Shown here: piece by piece, positions 26,331 to 34,921 of the stretch
Position numbering within the stretch: position 1 is the stretch's first letter
How the letters are laid out: each line of letters starts with the position of its first letter
Assembly: GCF_030345705.1 (NCBI RefSeq)
Contig: NZ_JAUASW010000001.1
Coordinates: forward strand, 2,542,001 to 2,606,000
Length of the DNA stretch: 64,000 nucleotides
DNA from: Pelomonas sp. SE-A7
GTDB lineage: Bacteria > Pseudomonadota > Gammaproteobacteria > Burkholderiales > Burkholderiaceae_C
Direction: 5' to 3'
The notes under the pieces: model-generated
Seen by the model: only the letters and a program-made list of their open reading frames with translations
What the model was told of the DNA's origin: nothing
The model's database searches: none
Position numbers and translations under genes: made by a program

Positions 26331-27553
26331 TGCAGATCTATCAAGTCGGTGGCGTGGTGCGGGACCGCCTGCTCGGGCGGCCCGTCTCGGACGTGGATTG
26401 GCTGGTCGTCGGCGCCAGGCCGGACGAAATGCTGGCCCAGGGCTATCTGCCGGTGGGCAAGGACTTCCCGGTCTTCCTGCATCCTGAGACGCACGAGGAA
26501 TATGCGCTGGCCCGCACCGAGCGCAAGACCGCGCCCGGCTATCACGGCTTCGCCTTCCATGCCGCGCCCGAGGTCACGCTGGAGCAGGACCTGGCGCGGC
26601 GCGACCTGACCATCAATGCGATGGCCCAGGCGGCCGACGGCAGCCTGATCGACCCGTACGGCGGCCAGCAGGACCTGCAGGCGCGAGTATTCCGCCATGT
26701 GTCCGAGGCCTTTGCCGAAGACCCGGTGCGCATCCTGCGGCTGGCCCGCTTCGGCGCACGCTTTCACGACTTCAGGGTCGCGCCCGAGACCCTGCAGCTG
26801 ATGCGGGCCATGGTCGAGGCCGGCGAGGTCGATGCCCTGGTGCCGGAGCGCGTCTGGCAGGAGTTGTCGCGTGGTCTGATGGAAGCCCGCCCTTCGCGCA
26901 TGTTCGAGCTGCTGCGCGAATGCGGTGCGCTGGCGCGGCTGCTGCCCGAGCTGGAGGCGCTGTTCGGCGTGCCGCAGCCGGCCGAACACCATCCCGAGAT
27001 CGACTGCGGCATCCACGCGCTGATGGTGCTGGACCAGTGCGCTTTGGTCGGCGCGCCGCTGACGGTGCGCTACGCCAGCCTCTGCCATGACCTGGGCAAG
27101 GGCGAGACGCGGCAGGAAGAACTGCCGCGCCACATCGCCCATGAAGGCCGCAGCGCCAAGCTGGCCAGGCGGGTCAGCGAACGCTGGCGCGTGCCACGCG
27201 ACTGCAGCGAGCTGGCCGAGCTGACCGCCCGTGAGCACACCCATGTGCACCAGAGCCTGGGCTTCTCGCCGGCCGCACGGCTGCGCCTGATCGAGCGTTG
27301 CGACGGGCTGCGCCGGCCCGAGCGTTTCGAGGAAATGCTGCTGGCCTGCGAATGCGATGCGCGGGGCCGGCTCGGCCTGGAGCAGCGCGACTATCCGCAG
27401 CGCCGCCTGCTGTCACGCGACCTGGTCACCTTGCTGGCGCTGGACCTGGGCGCGGTCAGCGCCGAGGCCCTGGCACGTGGGCTCAAGGGCCCGGACATCG
27501 GCCGGGCGGTCGGCCAGGCGCGGCTGGCCGCGCTCGAAGCACTGCCGGGCTGA
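26330..27553 (+). CDS. cca: CCA-adding tRNA nucleotidyltransferase with HD domain
   Basis: The 407-residue protein opens with the class II nucleotidyltransferase motif VGGVVRDRLLGRPVSDVDW, in which the two carboxylates are catalytic, followed by RRDLTINAMA and EDPVRILRLARF. A C-terminal HD domain (CHDLGKGE, near residue 250) makes it the multifunctional proteobacterial type with phosphatase and phosphodiesterase activity. It builds or repairs the tRNA 3' CCA end. It converges on the HDOD gene with 6 bp between stops. Confidence 0.95.
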   Translation: MQIYQVGGVVRDRLLGRPVSDVDWLVVGARPDEMLAQGYLPVGKDFPVFLHPETHEEYALARTERKTAPGYHGFAFHAAPEVTLEQDLARRDLTINAMAQAADGSLIDPYGGQQDLQARVFRHVSEAFAEDPVRILRLARFGARFHDFRVAPETLQLMRAMVEAGEVDALVPERVWQELSRGLMEARPSRMFELLRECGALARLLPELEALFGVPQPAEHHPEIDCGIHALMVLDQCALVGAPLTVRYASLCHDLGKGETRQEELPRHIAHEGRSAKLARRVSERWRVPRDCSELAELTAREHTHVHQSLGFSPAARLRLIERCDGLRRPERFEEMLLACECDARGRLGLEQRDYPQRRLLSRDLVTLLALDLGAVSAEALARGLKGPDIGRAVGQARLAALEALPG

Positions 27554-27559
27554 CGAGCT

Positions 27560-28399
27560 TCAAGCCAGCATCGAATCGACGTCGCTGGCCACGTCGCCGG
27601 CCGCAGCGAGCCGCGCCTCGAGGTAGTCCAGGTCGAGGTGCAGGTGCTCGACCAGCTCGGGCACCGCCACCTGCAAGGCCTCGGAGGCCTTGATCTTCTG
27701 CTCCGCCGCATCGGCCAGCACCTCGGCCAGGTGCAGCACGGCCGCCATCAGCGAGAACGGGCGCAGCTCCAGCGGGTTGTTGGCGAGCCGGAACGATTCG
27801 GTCAGCGGCGCCGGAAAATGCCAATGGCTGGCCAGCGAGGCGGTCACGTCGGCATGGGTGCAACCGAAACGATGCTGCTCCAGCGAGTAGCGGCTGCCCG
27901 GCTCTTGTGCGTGGGCCTCCACGTCGGCCACCAGATCGGGCTCGCTCATGGCCATCAGCAGCTGGCCGGTTCGCAGCATCAGGCCCGCCAGATAGGCGGT
28001 GTCGGCATCCAGGCGAACCACGTTGGAAAGCACGCGCGCATAGGCCGCCGTGCTGATGCTGTGGCGCCAGAAACGGGTGCGATCCAATCCCTTGACGACA
28101 GGAAACGCACCTGACAGACAGGCGCCTAGCGACAGGTTGCGCAAGGTGTCCATACCCAGCGCGGCCGCCGCATCCTGCAGGCTGGCGATCTGATGGGCCG
28201 GGCTGTAGCGCGCCGAATTGGCCAGCCGAAGCACCTTGGCCGCCAGCGTGGAATCCTTGCCTATCAGCTCGGCAATCGCAGCGAGGCTGATGTTGTCGTC
28301 GTCGAAGCTCTTGAGCAGCCGGCTGGCCACCTCGGGCATCGCCGGCAGGGCGGCATTCTTGTGGAAGAACTTCTCGGCGGCGGCAGCAGATGGACTCAT
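27560..28399 (-). CDS. HDOD domain signalling protein
   Basis: The start at 28399 (MSPSAAAAEKFFHKNAALPA) gives 279 residues made almost wholly of an HDOD domain (about 15-220): MPEVASRLLKSFDD, IGKDSTLAAKVLRLANSA and LGMDTLRNLSLGACLSG are typical. HDOD proteins are non-catalytic relatives of HD hydrolases and work in signalling, often with c-di-GMP or chemosensory systems. The gene is separate from its neighbours: convergent with cca and 115 bp after the Crp/Fnr gene. Role unknown. Confidence 0.88.
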   Translation of the reverse strand: MSPSAAAAEKFFHKNAALPAMPEVASRLLKSFDDDNISLAAIAELIGKDSTLAAKVLRLANSARYSPAHQIASLQDAAAALGMDTLRNLSLGACLSGAFPVVKGLDRTRFWRHSISTAAYARVLSNVVRLDADTAYLAGLMLRTGQLLMAMSEPDLVADVEAHAQEPGSRYSLEQHRFGCTHADVTASLASHWHFPAPLTESFRLANNPLELRPFSLMAAVLHLAEVLADAAEQKIKASEALQVAVPELVEHLHLDLDYLEARLAAAGDVASDVDSMLA

Positions 28400-28514
28400 T
28401 CGAAAGGCTCCGGATCGGGCATGGCGATCGGCCCAGTCTAGAGAGCCTCGCCAGCCCAGTGCAAGCGAATCGACCGGCGATTCGGTCGGATTTGACAGTC
28501 CATCAGTCCATCGC

Positions 28515-29231
28515 TCAGCCGGGCATGGCTTCGCGTTCCAGGCCGGCCACATCGAGCAGGCGCACCCGGTAGCCCTGCACCTCGATCAGGCCCTTGCGCT
28601 TGAGTTCGCGCATCATCCGCGACAGCGTCTCCGGCGCAATCGCCAACTGCGCCGCGATGTCGCGCTTGCGCTCAGTCAGTTGAAGCAGGGCCGAGCCGTT
28701 GCTACCGGCGGGCCGGTGCTGCAGCAGCCAGGCCGCCAACCGCTTTTCGGCACCCTTGTGCATCAGCTCCTGCGTGGCCGCCGTCAGCCGGTGGACCTGC
28801 TGGGCCAGGGCCTGCATCAGTGCCAGCTGCAGGGTCGGCTCGCGCTGGATCAGCGGCCTCAGCGCGGCAACCGGGATGTAGATCACCGTGCTGCGCTCCA
28901 GCGCCCGCGCATCCTGGACATAGCTGCCGCCCAGCCAGGCGCTCGACAGGTCCAGCCATTGCGGCGCCCGCACGCTGCGCTCCAGCTGGAAGCCCTCGGT
29001 CGACAGCAGGCCCAGGCCGACCCCGCCCTCGACCACCGCCACCAGCTCGGTTGCCGCGAGTCGTCGGTCCAGTACATTGCTGCCCGCTTCCAGCTGGCGC
29101 CTTGCGACCAGCAGGTCCAGCTGGTGCAGCAGTGGCGGCTGGGCCGCCGTGCTGCCCAGCAGCGCGAACCAGGGCGAGGTTCCGGAGTTGCGCGGTTGCG
29201 AGGATCCGTTGTGAGAGGCGAGTGAGTCCAC
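28515..29231 (-). CDS. Crp/Fnr family transcriptional regulator
   Basis: The 238-residue protein has a cyclic-nucleotide-binding-like domain (about 35-150) and a C-terminal winged helix (RKRDIAAQLAIAPETLSRMM, about 185-206) with the ETLSR recognition motif of the FNR branch. It lacks the N-terminal cysteine cluster of FNR, so direct oxygen sensing through Fe-S is unlikely. The puuD-kinase pair ends 87 bp upstream on the same strand. Its ligand and targets cannot be told. Confidence 0.88.
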   Translation of the reverse strand: MDSLASHNGSSQPRNSGTSPWFALLGSTAAQPPLLHQLDLLVARRQLEAGSNVLDRRLAATELVAVVEGGVGLGLLSTEGFQLERSVRAPQWLDLSSAWLGGSYVQDARALERSTVIYIPVAALRPLIQREPTLQLALMQALAQQVHRLTAATQELMHKGAEKRLAAWLLQHRPAGSNGSALLQLTERKRDIAAQLAIAPETLSRMMRELKRKGLIEVQGYRVRLLDVAGLEREAMPG

Positions 29232-29318
29232 GGCGCGTCGATTCGAAAAGGGGTACGGCCATGGTCAGCCATCGCCGCCGCGTCGGCCTTGTTCTTCGTC
29301 AAACCGTCGCTGCGATCC

Positions 29319-30599
29319 TCAGACGACCAGCAAGGCCCTGAAGTCATTGACGTTGGTGAGCGTGGGGCCGGTGACCAGCAGATCACCGAGGCCGGCGAAC
29401 AGGTCGTAGGCGCAGTTGGCCTGCAGAAGTTCGGCCGGATTCAGACCGGCCGCCGCGGCGCGGGCCAGGCTGTCGGGCGTGATGAAGGCGCCGGCGTTGT
29501 CGAGCTTGCCGTCTATGCCATCGGTATCGGCCGCCAGGCCGTGGATGCCGGGCTCGCCCCGCAGGGCCAGCGCGCAGCCGAGCAGGAACTCGGCCGCCCG
29601 CCCGCCCCGGCCCTCGGGATGGCGCACCGTGACCGTGGTCTCGCCGCCCGACAGCAGCACGCAGGGCCGCTGGAACGGCTGGCCATGGCGGGCCACCGAA
29701 CGGGCCAGCGCCGCATGCAGGGCTCCGACCTCGCGCGATTCGCCCTCGATCTCGTCGCTCAGCACATGGGCTTGCAGGCCCAGAGCCCGGGCCGCCTCGG
29801 CCGCGGCTTGCAGGCTCTGGCGCGGCGTGGCGATCAGGCGCAGCTCGTGGCCGCCCAGTCGCGGATCGCCGGGCTTGGGCGTCTCGAAGGCGCCGCTTGC
29901 CAGCCCGGCGCGCGCGGCGGCAGGCAGCTCGATGCCGTAACGGGCGCAGATGGCCAGCGCATCGGCGCAGGTCGTGGCGTCGGCCACCGTGGGGCCACTG
30001 GCAATCACCGCCGGGTCGTCGCCGGGCACATCGCTGATCGCCAGCGTCAGCACCCGCGCCGGCGTGCAGGCCGCGGCCAGGCGGCCGCCCTTGATGCGCG
30101 AGAGATGCTTGCGCACGCAGTTCATCTGCGCGATGTCGGCGCCGCTGTCGAGCAGGGCGCGGTTCAGCTGCTGCTTTTCCTGCAGGCTGAGCCCCTCGGC
30201 CGGCAGGCTCAGCAGGGCCGAGCCGCCGCCGGAGATCAGGCAGATCACCAGGTCGTCGGCCGTGAGCCCTCGCGTCAGCGCCAGCATGCGCTCGGCCGCC
30301 TGCAGGCCGGCCGCATCGGGCACCGGATGGGCGGCCTCGACCAGCTCGATGCGCCGCGGCTGATAGCTAGGCGGCCTGTGGCCATAGCGGGTGATGACCA
30401 GGCCGGACAGCGGCGCCGCCTCGGGCCAGGCAGCTTCCAGCGCCTCGGCCATGGAGCCGCCGGCCTTGCCCGCGCCCAGCACCAGGGTGCGCCCCCGGGG
30501 CGGGGCCGGCAGATGCGCGGCCAGCACCTCGGCCGGCAGGGCGCGCGCCACGGCCACCTCGTAGAGATGGCGCAAGAGGGCGCGCGGCTCGAATGTCAT
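29319..30599 (-). CDS. Glycerate 2-kinase (GckA/TtuD, MOFRL family)
   Basis: The 426-residue protein has the DUF4147 N-terminal domain (TLVLGAGKAGGSMAEALE, ICLISGGGSALLSLP, VRKHLSRIKGGRLAAA) and the C-terminal MOFRL domain (LLSGGETTVTV, GLAADTDGIDG). It phosphorylates D-glycerate to 2-phosphoglycerate. It overlaps the urate hydroxylase gene by 4 bp (ATGA), tying it to glyoxylate from purine breakdown; hydroxypyruvate or tartronate routes also use this enzyme. The start at 30599 gives normal family length. Confidence 0.9.
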   Translation of the reverse strand: MTFEPRALLRHLYEVAVARALPAEVLAAHLPAPPRGRTLVLGAGKAGGSMAEALEAAWPEAAPLSGLVITRYGHRPPSYQPRRIELVEAAHPVPDAAGLQAAERMLALTRGLTADDLVICLISGGGSALLSLPAEGLSLQEKQQLNRALLDSGADIAQMNCVRKHLSRIKGGRLAAACTPARVLTLAISDVPGDDPAVIASGPTVADATTCADALAICARYGIELPAAARAGLASGAFETPKPGDPRLGGHELRLIATPRQSLQAAAEAARALGLQAHVLSDEIEGESREVGALHAALARSVARHGQPFQRPCVLLSGGETTVTVRHPEGRGGRAAEFLLGCALALRGEPGIHGLAADTDGIDGKLDNAGAFITPDSLARAAAAGLNPAELLQANCAYDLFAGLGDLLVTGPTLTNVNDFRALLVV

Positions 30600-31792
30600 T
30601 TGGACTTGGCTTCGAACCAGCGGGCGACCAGGGCCCGCTCGGCCTCGGTGATCGCGGTCACATTGTTCAAGGGCATGGTCTTCTGCAGCACCACCTGCTG
30701 GTAGACCGCTGCTGCATGGCCTTGCAGGGCTTCGGCGCTGTCCAGCCTGAGGCCCTTCTGGGCGGCCGGGCCGCTGTGGCACATCAGGCAGCGCTGCTCG
30801 ACCACAGCCTGGACCTGGGCCAGCGTAGGCGCCGGCATCGCCGCATCCTGCTTGGCCGGCGCCATCCACGCGATCAGGCCTGCCAGCAAGGCGACGGCCG
30901 CGACCACCAGGCCCCAGCTGTTGACGCCCTTGTGGCGCTTGACGAAGAAGGTCCGTATCAGCACGCCGGCCGCCATCAAGAGGCTGAGCACCAGCCAGTT
31001 CTGCGAATGGCTGTGCAGCATGCCGTAGTGGTTGCTGAGCATGGCGACCAGCACCGGCAGACCGAAGTAGGTGTTGTGCACGCTGCGCTGCTTGCCGCGT
31101 TGGCCATGCACCGGGTCCACCGGCCGGCCGGCGCGCATGTCGGCGATCACCTGCTTCTGGCCGGGGATGATCCAGAACAGCACGTTGGCGCTCATCATGG
31201 TGGCGATCATGGCGCCGACGACGACGAAGGCCGCGCGGCCGGCAAACAGCTGGCAGGCCGCCCAGCTGGCGACGACGACGAAGGCCGCCACCAGGCCCAG
31301 CACGCGGCCGTCGTTGCCGATGACGACGCGACCGCCCTCGCCCTTGTTCTGACCAAAGGCACGGCAAATCAGGTCATAGACCACCCAGCCCGCGACCAGG
31401 AAGCCCAGCGCCGCCGCCACCGCCGGCCAGGGTCCGCTCCACTCGTGGACCCGCGGGTCCATCAGAAAGCTGCGGGCATTGAACAGGTAGAGCACGACGA
31501 ACAGGGCGAAGCCGCTCATCCAGGTCCAGTAGCTCTCCCAGTAGAACCAGTGCAAGTGCTGCGGCAGGTTGGGCGGGGCGACCAGGTATTTCTGCGGGTT
31601 GTAGAAGCCACCTCCATGGACCGCCCACAACTCACCGTCCACGCCCTTGGCCTTGAGGTCCGGGGCCTCGGGCTTGAGCAGGTGGTTGTCCAGCCAGACG
31701 AAGTAGAAGGAGGCGCCTATCCAGGCGATGACGGTGATGACGTGAAGCCAGCGCAGCAGCAGGTTGGCCCAGTCGAGCAGATAGCTTTCCAT
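30596..31792 (-). CDS. puuD: Urate hydroxylase PuuD (membrane, cytochrome c fused)
   Basis: The 398-residue protein has an N-terminal membrane domain of about eight or nine helices (DUF989; LLRWLHVITVIAWIGASFYF, FYWESYWTWMSGFAL) and a C-terminal c-type cytochrome domain with heme motif CLMCH (near residue 335). PuuD oxidises urate to 5-hydroxyisourate, passing electrons to cytochrome c rather than to oxygen. It is translationally coupled to the glycerate kinase. Hydroxyisourate hydrolase, OHCU decarboxylase and allantoinase are not in the window. Confidence 0.92.
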   Translation of the reverse strand: MESYLLDWANLLLRWLHVITVIAWIGASFYFVWLDNHLLKPEAPDLKAKGVDGELWAVHGGGFYNPQKYLVAPPNLPQHLHWFYWESYWTWMSGFALFVVLYLFNARSFLMDPRVHEWSGPWPAVAAALGFLVAGWVVYDLICRAFGQNKGEGGRVVIGNDGRVLGLVAAFVVVASWAACQLFAGRAAFVVVGAMIATMMSANVLFWIIPGQKQVIADMRAGRPVDPVHGQRGKQRSVHNTYFGLPVLVAMLSNHYGMLHSHSQNWLVLSLLMAAGVLIRTFFVKRHKGVNSWGLVVAAVALLAGLIAWMAPAKQDAAMPAPTLAQVQAVVEQRCLMCHSGPAAQKGLRLDSAEALQGHAAAVYQQVVLQKTMPLNNVTAITEAERALVARWFEAKSK

Positions 31793-31941
31793 GCAGAAAA
31801 ACTCGGATGCTGGAGCCGGCTCACCACAGGCGGGCGCTGTGAGCCGTGACGGGTCGCGCTTCGGGTCTTGCCTGAAAACCCGGCGCCGCTGCGACGCGGG
31901 ATGCGGACGAGTTTAGTGGAGCGGAACGGAGCCGCGCCCCA
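31793..31941. other. 149-bp gap upstream of puuD with an inverted repeat
   Basis: The gap contains the perfect inverted repeat GGCTCAC/GTGAGCC (31818-31824 and 31839-31845), with an alternative inner pairing CACAG/CTGTG, and a shorter GGGTC/GACCC type pairing nearer 31850-31880. It could hold the puuD promoter or the end of the barrel transcript. No clear promoter hexamers or known riboswitch could be assigned. Confidence 0.3.
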
Positions 31942-32736
31942 TCAGAAACGATAGGCAAGCCCGGCGCTCAGGCGGGTCCTCAGTTCCGTGTGGGCGGGCT
32001 GGCTGGCCACCCCGACCAGCAGGCCGCCCCGGTAGAGGGGCTGGGCCGCGCCCTGCGACCGGTGTTGCTGCTGCCAATCCAGACCGAACTGGGCAGCCCA
32101 GGGTTGACCGGCGATCTGCCACTCCAGCCCGAGGCCCAGCTCGGCCATGCGGCCAGACCCGCTGCGCAGGACCGTGGGGTCCGCGGTCGGAAATTCGATC
32201 GCGATCCGGCTGGGCTGGAACCGCCCCAGCCAGGCCTGGGCCTGCCATTGCCAGTGGGTCGCCAAGGCGGCACGCCAGCGCAAGCCTGCCGCCAAGCCGG
32301 CTTGCCGGTACTGTTCCGGATAGCCCTGAACGGCACCGGCCGAGCCGATGTCACGGCGCTGGCGCGACCAGATCACGCGGGCTCCGACCTGCAGGGGGCT
32401 GGAGGCCAGGGCGTGGAGGGCGGTCAGGTCCAGCGCCTGTTCACGCCATTCGCTGTGAGTCTGCAGTGGAGCGCCCCGGCTGCTCTGGCCCTGGTAGGGG
32501 AGCCGCCCTTGCAGATGGTTGAGCTGGAGCTCCCAGCGCCAATTGGCAGCACAGCCGCCGGCCAGATCCAGGCCGGCCCCCGCCAGCCAGCCGCGCTCCA
32601 GCACCAGGCGCCCGCGGTCCTCGCTCCATTCGCTCCAGCGGCTGTGCGATTGAACCGGACTCAGTGCCACCCGATCGGGCGAGCAGGCGGCGGCCGGTGC
32701 CGCCGCCAGGGCCCAGATCAGTGCAGCTCGGACCAG
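31942..32736 (-). CDS. Putative outer-membrane beta-barrel protein, probable non-ATG start
   Basis: The C-terminus (LRTRLSAGLAYRF) has the terminal Phe and alternating pattern of a barrel strand; the body is rich in Trp, Gln and beta-strand alternation. The first standard start is GTG at 32670, but the codons upstream, in frame and without a stop, encode VRAALIWALAAAPAAACS, a convincing signal peptide. No ATG, GTG or TTG precedes it. The best initiator is CTG at 32736, with GGTGAG 6 nt upstream, inside the 3' end of the preceding lipoprotein gene (19-bp overlap). CTG at 32721 overlaps that gene's TGA. No family was recognised. Confidence 0.6.
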   Translation of the reverse strand: MVRAALIWALAAAPAAACSPDRVALSPVQSHSRWSEWSEDRGRLVLERGWLAGAGLDLAGGCAANWRWELQLNHLQGRLPYQGQSSRGAPLQTHSEWREQALDLTALHALASSPLQVGARVIWSRQRRDIGSAGAVQGYPEQYRQAGLAAGLRWRAALATHWQWQAQAWLGRFQPSRIAIEFPTADPTVLRSGSGRMAELGLGLEWQIAGQPWAAQFGLDWQQQHRSQGAAQPLYRGGLLVGVASQPAHTELRTRLSAGLAYRF

Positions 32737-33743
32737 GGCTTGCTCACCGAGGTTTCGAACGCGCCGTTGCCGTCGGCATCCAGCTCCAGCAGCACCATCG
32801 TGCCGTTGGCCTGGGCGGTCGCGCGCAGCTGGCTGCCACCGGAGCCGCGGATCAGGATCTGGCCGCTGGTCGGGTTGGCCTCATTGACGCGGCGCTTGAA
32901 CGGCGTGGGGGTGTCCACGCTGATCGACTTGTTGTCAAAGCCACTGCCCGACAGCTGGCCACTGGCGCTGGTCGAGGCCGTGAAGTCCGAGCCGACCAGC
33001 TTGGTCGTGACGACCATGTGGAAGTTGCTGAAGGCCTGGCTGTAGGTCTGGCCCGCGATGCGAACCGTGGAGCTGAAACTCGGGATGTCGATCGTCAGCT
33101 CGTTGTCGAAGGGACTGGCCGAGACGATCTTCAGGTTCATCTGGCCGTTGCCGGTGACCCCGACATTGCCGCTGCTGGCGCTGAAGTCGCTGAAGGTCAG
33201 CACCATGCCGGCCGTGTAGGAGGCCGAGGCAAAGTTGCCCGTCATGCTGGTCGCGGCGAAGCTGAGACCGCCGTCCATGCGAACCCCCGCCTCGACGCAG
33301 GCCGTGGCCTTGATGCTCACGCTGTCGCCGGCATCGAAGTCGTTGTTGCCATTCTTGTCCGTGACCGTCAGCTCCATCGAGCCCGAAGTTCCGCAGAGCA
33401 CGACCTGGCGCGTCTCGGCGCCCGCGGCAAGCACCGGTGCCGATTTGAACCAGCCGCTCAGCCGGTCGCGCAGAGCCAGGCCCTGGCGCAGCGCCAGGTT
33501 GGTGTCGACCGTCTCGGCCGCCACCACCATGCCGCCGGAGTTGGCCACGAAGTCCGACGCCGCCAGCGCCTGCTGGGCCACGCCCACATAGTTGCCTGAC
33601 GTGATCGCTAGCTGGGTCTGCACCGGTGCCGGGGTCGGCGCCCCACCGTTGCCGCTGCTGCCACCGCCGCCACCGCCACAGGCGGTCAGAAGGGCCACCA
33701 CGATAGGCGCGATGGCGCCCGCGACTGCTTGTCTTGCTTGCAT
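32718..33743 (-). CDS. Lipoprotein of unknown function with acidic Ca-binding-like motifs
   Basis: The 341-residue protein has a lipoprotein signal (ALLTAC, Cys22) followed by a glycine/serine run and a Pro-rich linker. The mature part is beta-rich with two Asp/Asn/Gly loops, DKNGNNDFDAGD and DADGNGAFE, resembling EF-hand or dockerin calcium sites. No enzyme motif is seen. It is followed by the barrel gene, which overlaps its 3' end, so the two are probably made together and may work together at the outer membrane. Confidence 0.65.
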   Translation of the reverse strand: MQARQAVAGAIAPIVVALLTACGGGGGGSSGNGGAPTPAPVQTQLAITSGNYVGVAQQALAASDFVANSGGMVVAAETVDTNLALRQGLALRDRLSGWFKSAPVLAAGAETRQVVLCGTSGSMELTVTDKNGNNDFDAGDSVSIKATACVEAGVRMDGGLSFAATSMTGNFASASYTAGMVLTFSDFSASSGNVGVTGNGQMNLKIVSASPFDNELTIDIPSFSSTVRIAGQTYSQAFSNFHMVVTTKLVGSDFTASTSASGQLSGSGFDNKSISVDTPTPFKRRVNEANPTSGQILIRGSGGSQLRATAQANGTMVLLELDADGNGAFETSVSKPWSELH

Positions 33744-33847
33744 GAATGCTCCCTGATTGTTGAGCCGGGGAGCTTCTGCGAGTCGTTGCCCCGGCCATGC
33801 GCCGCGCAGTGTAGCGCCGTGCGAAGTCGGCCCGGATGCCCGGCTCT

Positions 33848-34921
33848 TCAAAGCGTATGGCTGCGATCTCCGCGGGCAAATCCCAGGGCTTCGAAGCCCT
33901 CTCCGGTGGCAAAGCCCACGACCTTGAACAGCTCGCCCATCTCATGCTCGGTGATCAGGCGGTGCGCCATCGCCCGCTCGGGCAAGGCCGCCTCGCCCAT
34001 CAGTTCGACCAGGCCGCAGTTGATCAGGAAGTTGGCCTGGCTGGTGTAGCCAAGCACCTGCAGGCCGGCGTCCTGGCCGGCCAGGGCGATGCCGGTGAAG
34101 TTGACATGGGCCGTGATGTCCTTGTCGCCGATCCGCACCAGCGGGTCGGGGTCGGCCTTGTGCTCGTGGTGGCACATCAGGGTGCCGCCGGTGCGCTGCG
34201 GGTGGTAGTACTCGGCCTCGGGGAAGCCGTAGTCGATCAGGAAGGCCGCACCTCGCTTCAGCGTGGCGGCCAGCGTGCGGATGAAGCCCTCGCCTTGCGG
34301 ATGGATCTCGGTCAGGGTGTCGGGCACGAAGGGCGCGCTGAAAGGCGGCCGCGCCTCGGTAGCCCGATCGGCCCAGCCGAAGCCAGTCTCCAGCGCGACC
34401 ACGCCGCGCTCGCGCCATTGCTCGCCGTCGAAGTGCAAGAGCTGCACCGGCATCGCATCGAGCACCTCGTTGCCGACGATCACACCTTCTATGGCATCCG
34501 GCAGGCGGTCCATCCATTCGAGCTTGTCGCTCCAGGCGGCCAGGCGCTCGGCCTGGCGCTCCCGCAGCAGGCCGGACAGGTCGACGATGCGGTAGCGCCT
34601 GACCCGGTCGCCCAGGGTCTCCAGCAGCTGGGCCGCGAGTGCGCCGCTGCCGGCGCCGAACTCCCAGACCTCGTCGGTGCCCGTGGCGTCCAGCGCCTGT
34701 TCGACCTGGCGCGCCAGCGCGCGGCCGAACAGCGGCGACAGCTCGGGCGCGGTCACGAAGTCGGAGCCGCTCTCGGGCATGCGGCCGAACTTGCGGCGCT
34801 CGTTGGCGTAATAACCCAGACCTGGCGCATACAGGGCCAGCGCCATGAAACGCTCGAAGCCCAGCCAGCCGCCGGCCGCCGCGATCTCGTCGCGGATCTG
34901 TTGTTCCAGCCGATGGATCAA
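33848..34921 (-). CDS. MidA/NDUFAF7 family SAM-dependent methyltransferase, TTG start
   Basis: The 357-residue protein is a DUF185/MidA methyltransferase: FERFMALALYAPGLGYYAN, SDFVTAPELSPLFGRALA, VWEFGAGSGALA (SAM site), VGNEVLDAMPV and FLIDYGFPEAEYYHP. Eukaryotic NDUFAF7 dimethylates an arginine of complex I; bacterial targets are less certain. No ATG fits: the frame is best opened by TTG at 34921, which overlaps the upstream TGA (TTGA), with GAGGAG about 5 nt before it. This gives the expected N-terminus and translational coupling to the GGDEF-EAL gene. Confidence 0.87.
   Translation of the reverse strand: MIHRLEQQIRDEIAAAGGWLGFERFMALALYAPGLGYYANERRKFGRMPESGSDFVTAPELSPLFGRALARQVEQALDATGTDEVWEFGAGSGALAAQLLETLGDRVRRYRIVDLSGLLRERQAERLAAWSDKLEWMDRLPDAIEGVIVGNEVLDAMPVQLLHFDGEQWRERGVVALETGFGWADRATEARPPFSAPFVPDTLTEIHPQGEGFIRTLAATLKRGAAFLIDYGFPEAEYYHPQRTGGTLMCHHEHKADPDPLVRIGDKDITAHVNFTGIALAGQDAGLQVLGYTSQANFLINCGLVELMGEAALPERAMAHRLITEHEMGELFKVVGFATGEGFEALGFARGDRSHTL

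Noticed and set aside
31793..31941. Xanthine or guanidine riboswitch before puuD
   Set aside because: The context invites it, but the inverted repeats do not show conserved core sequences I could match to those classes.
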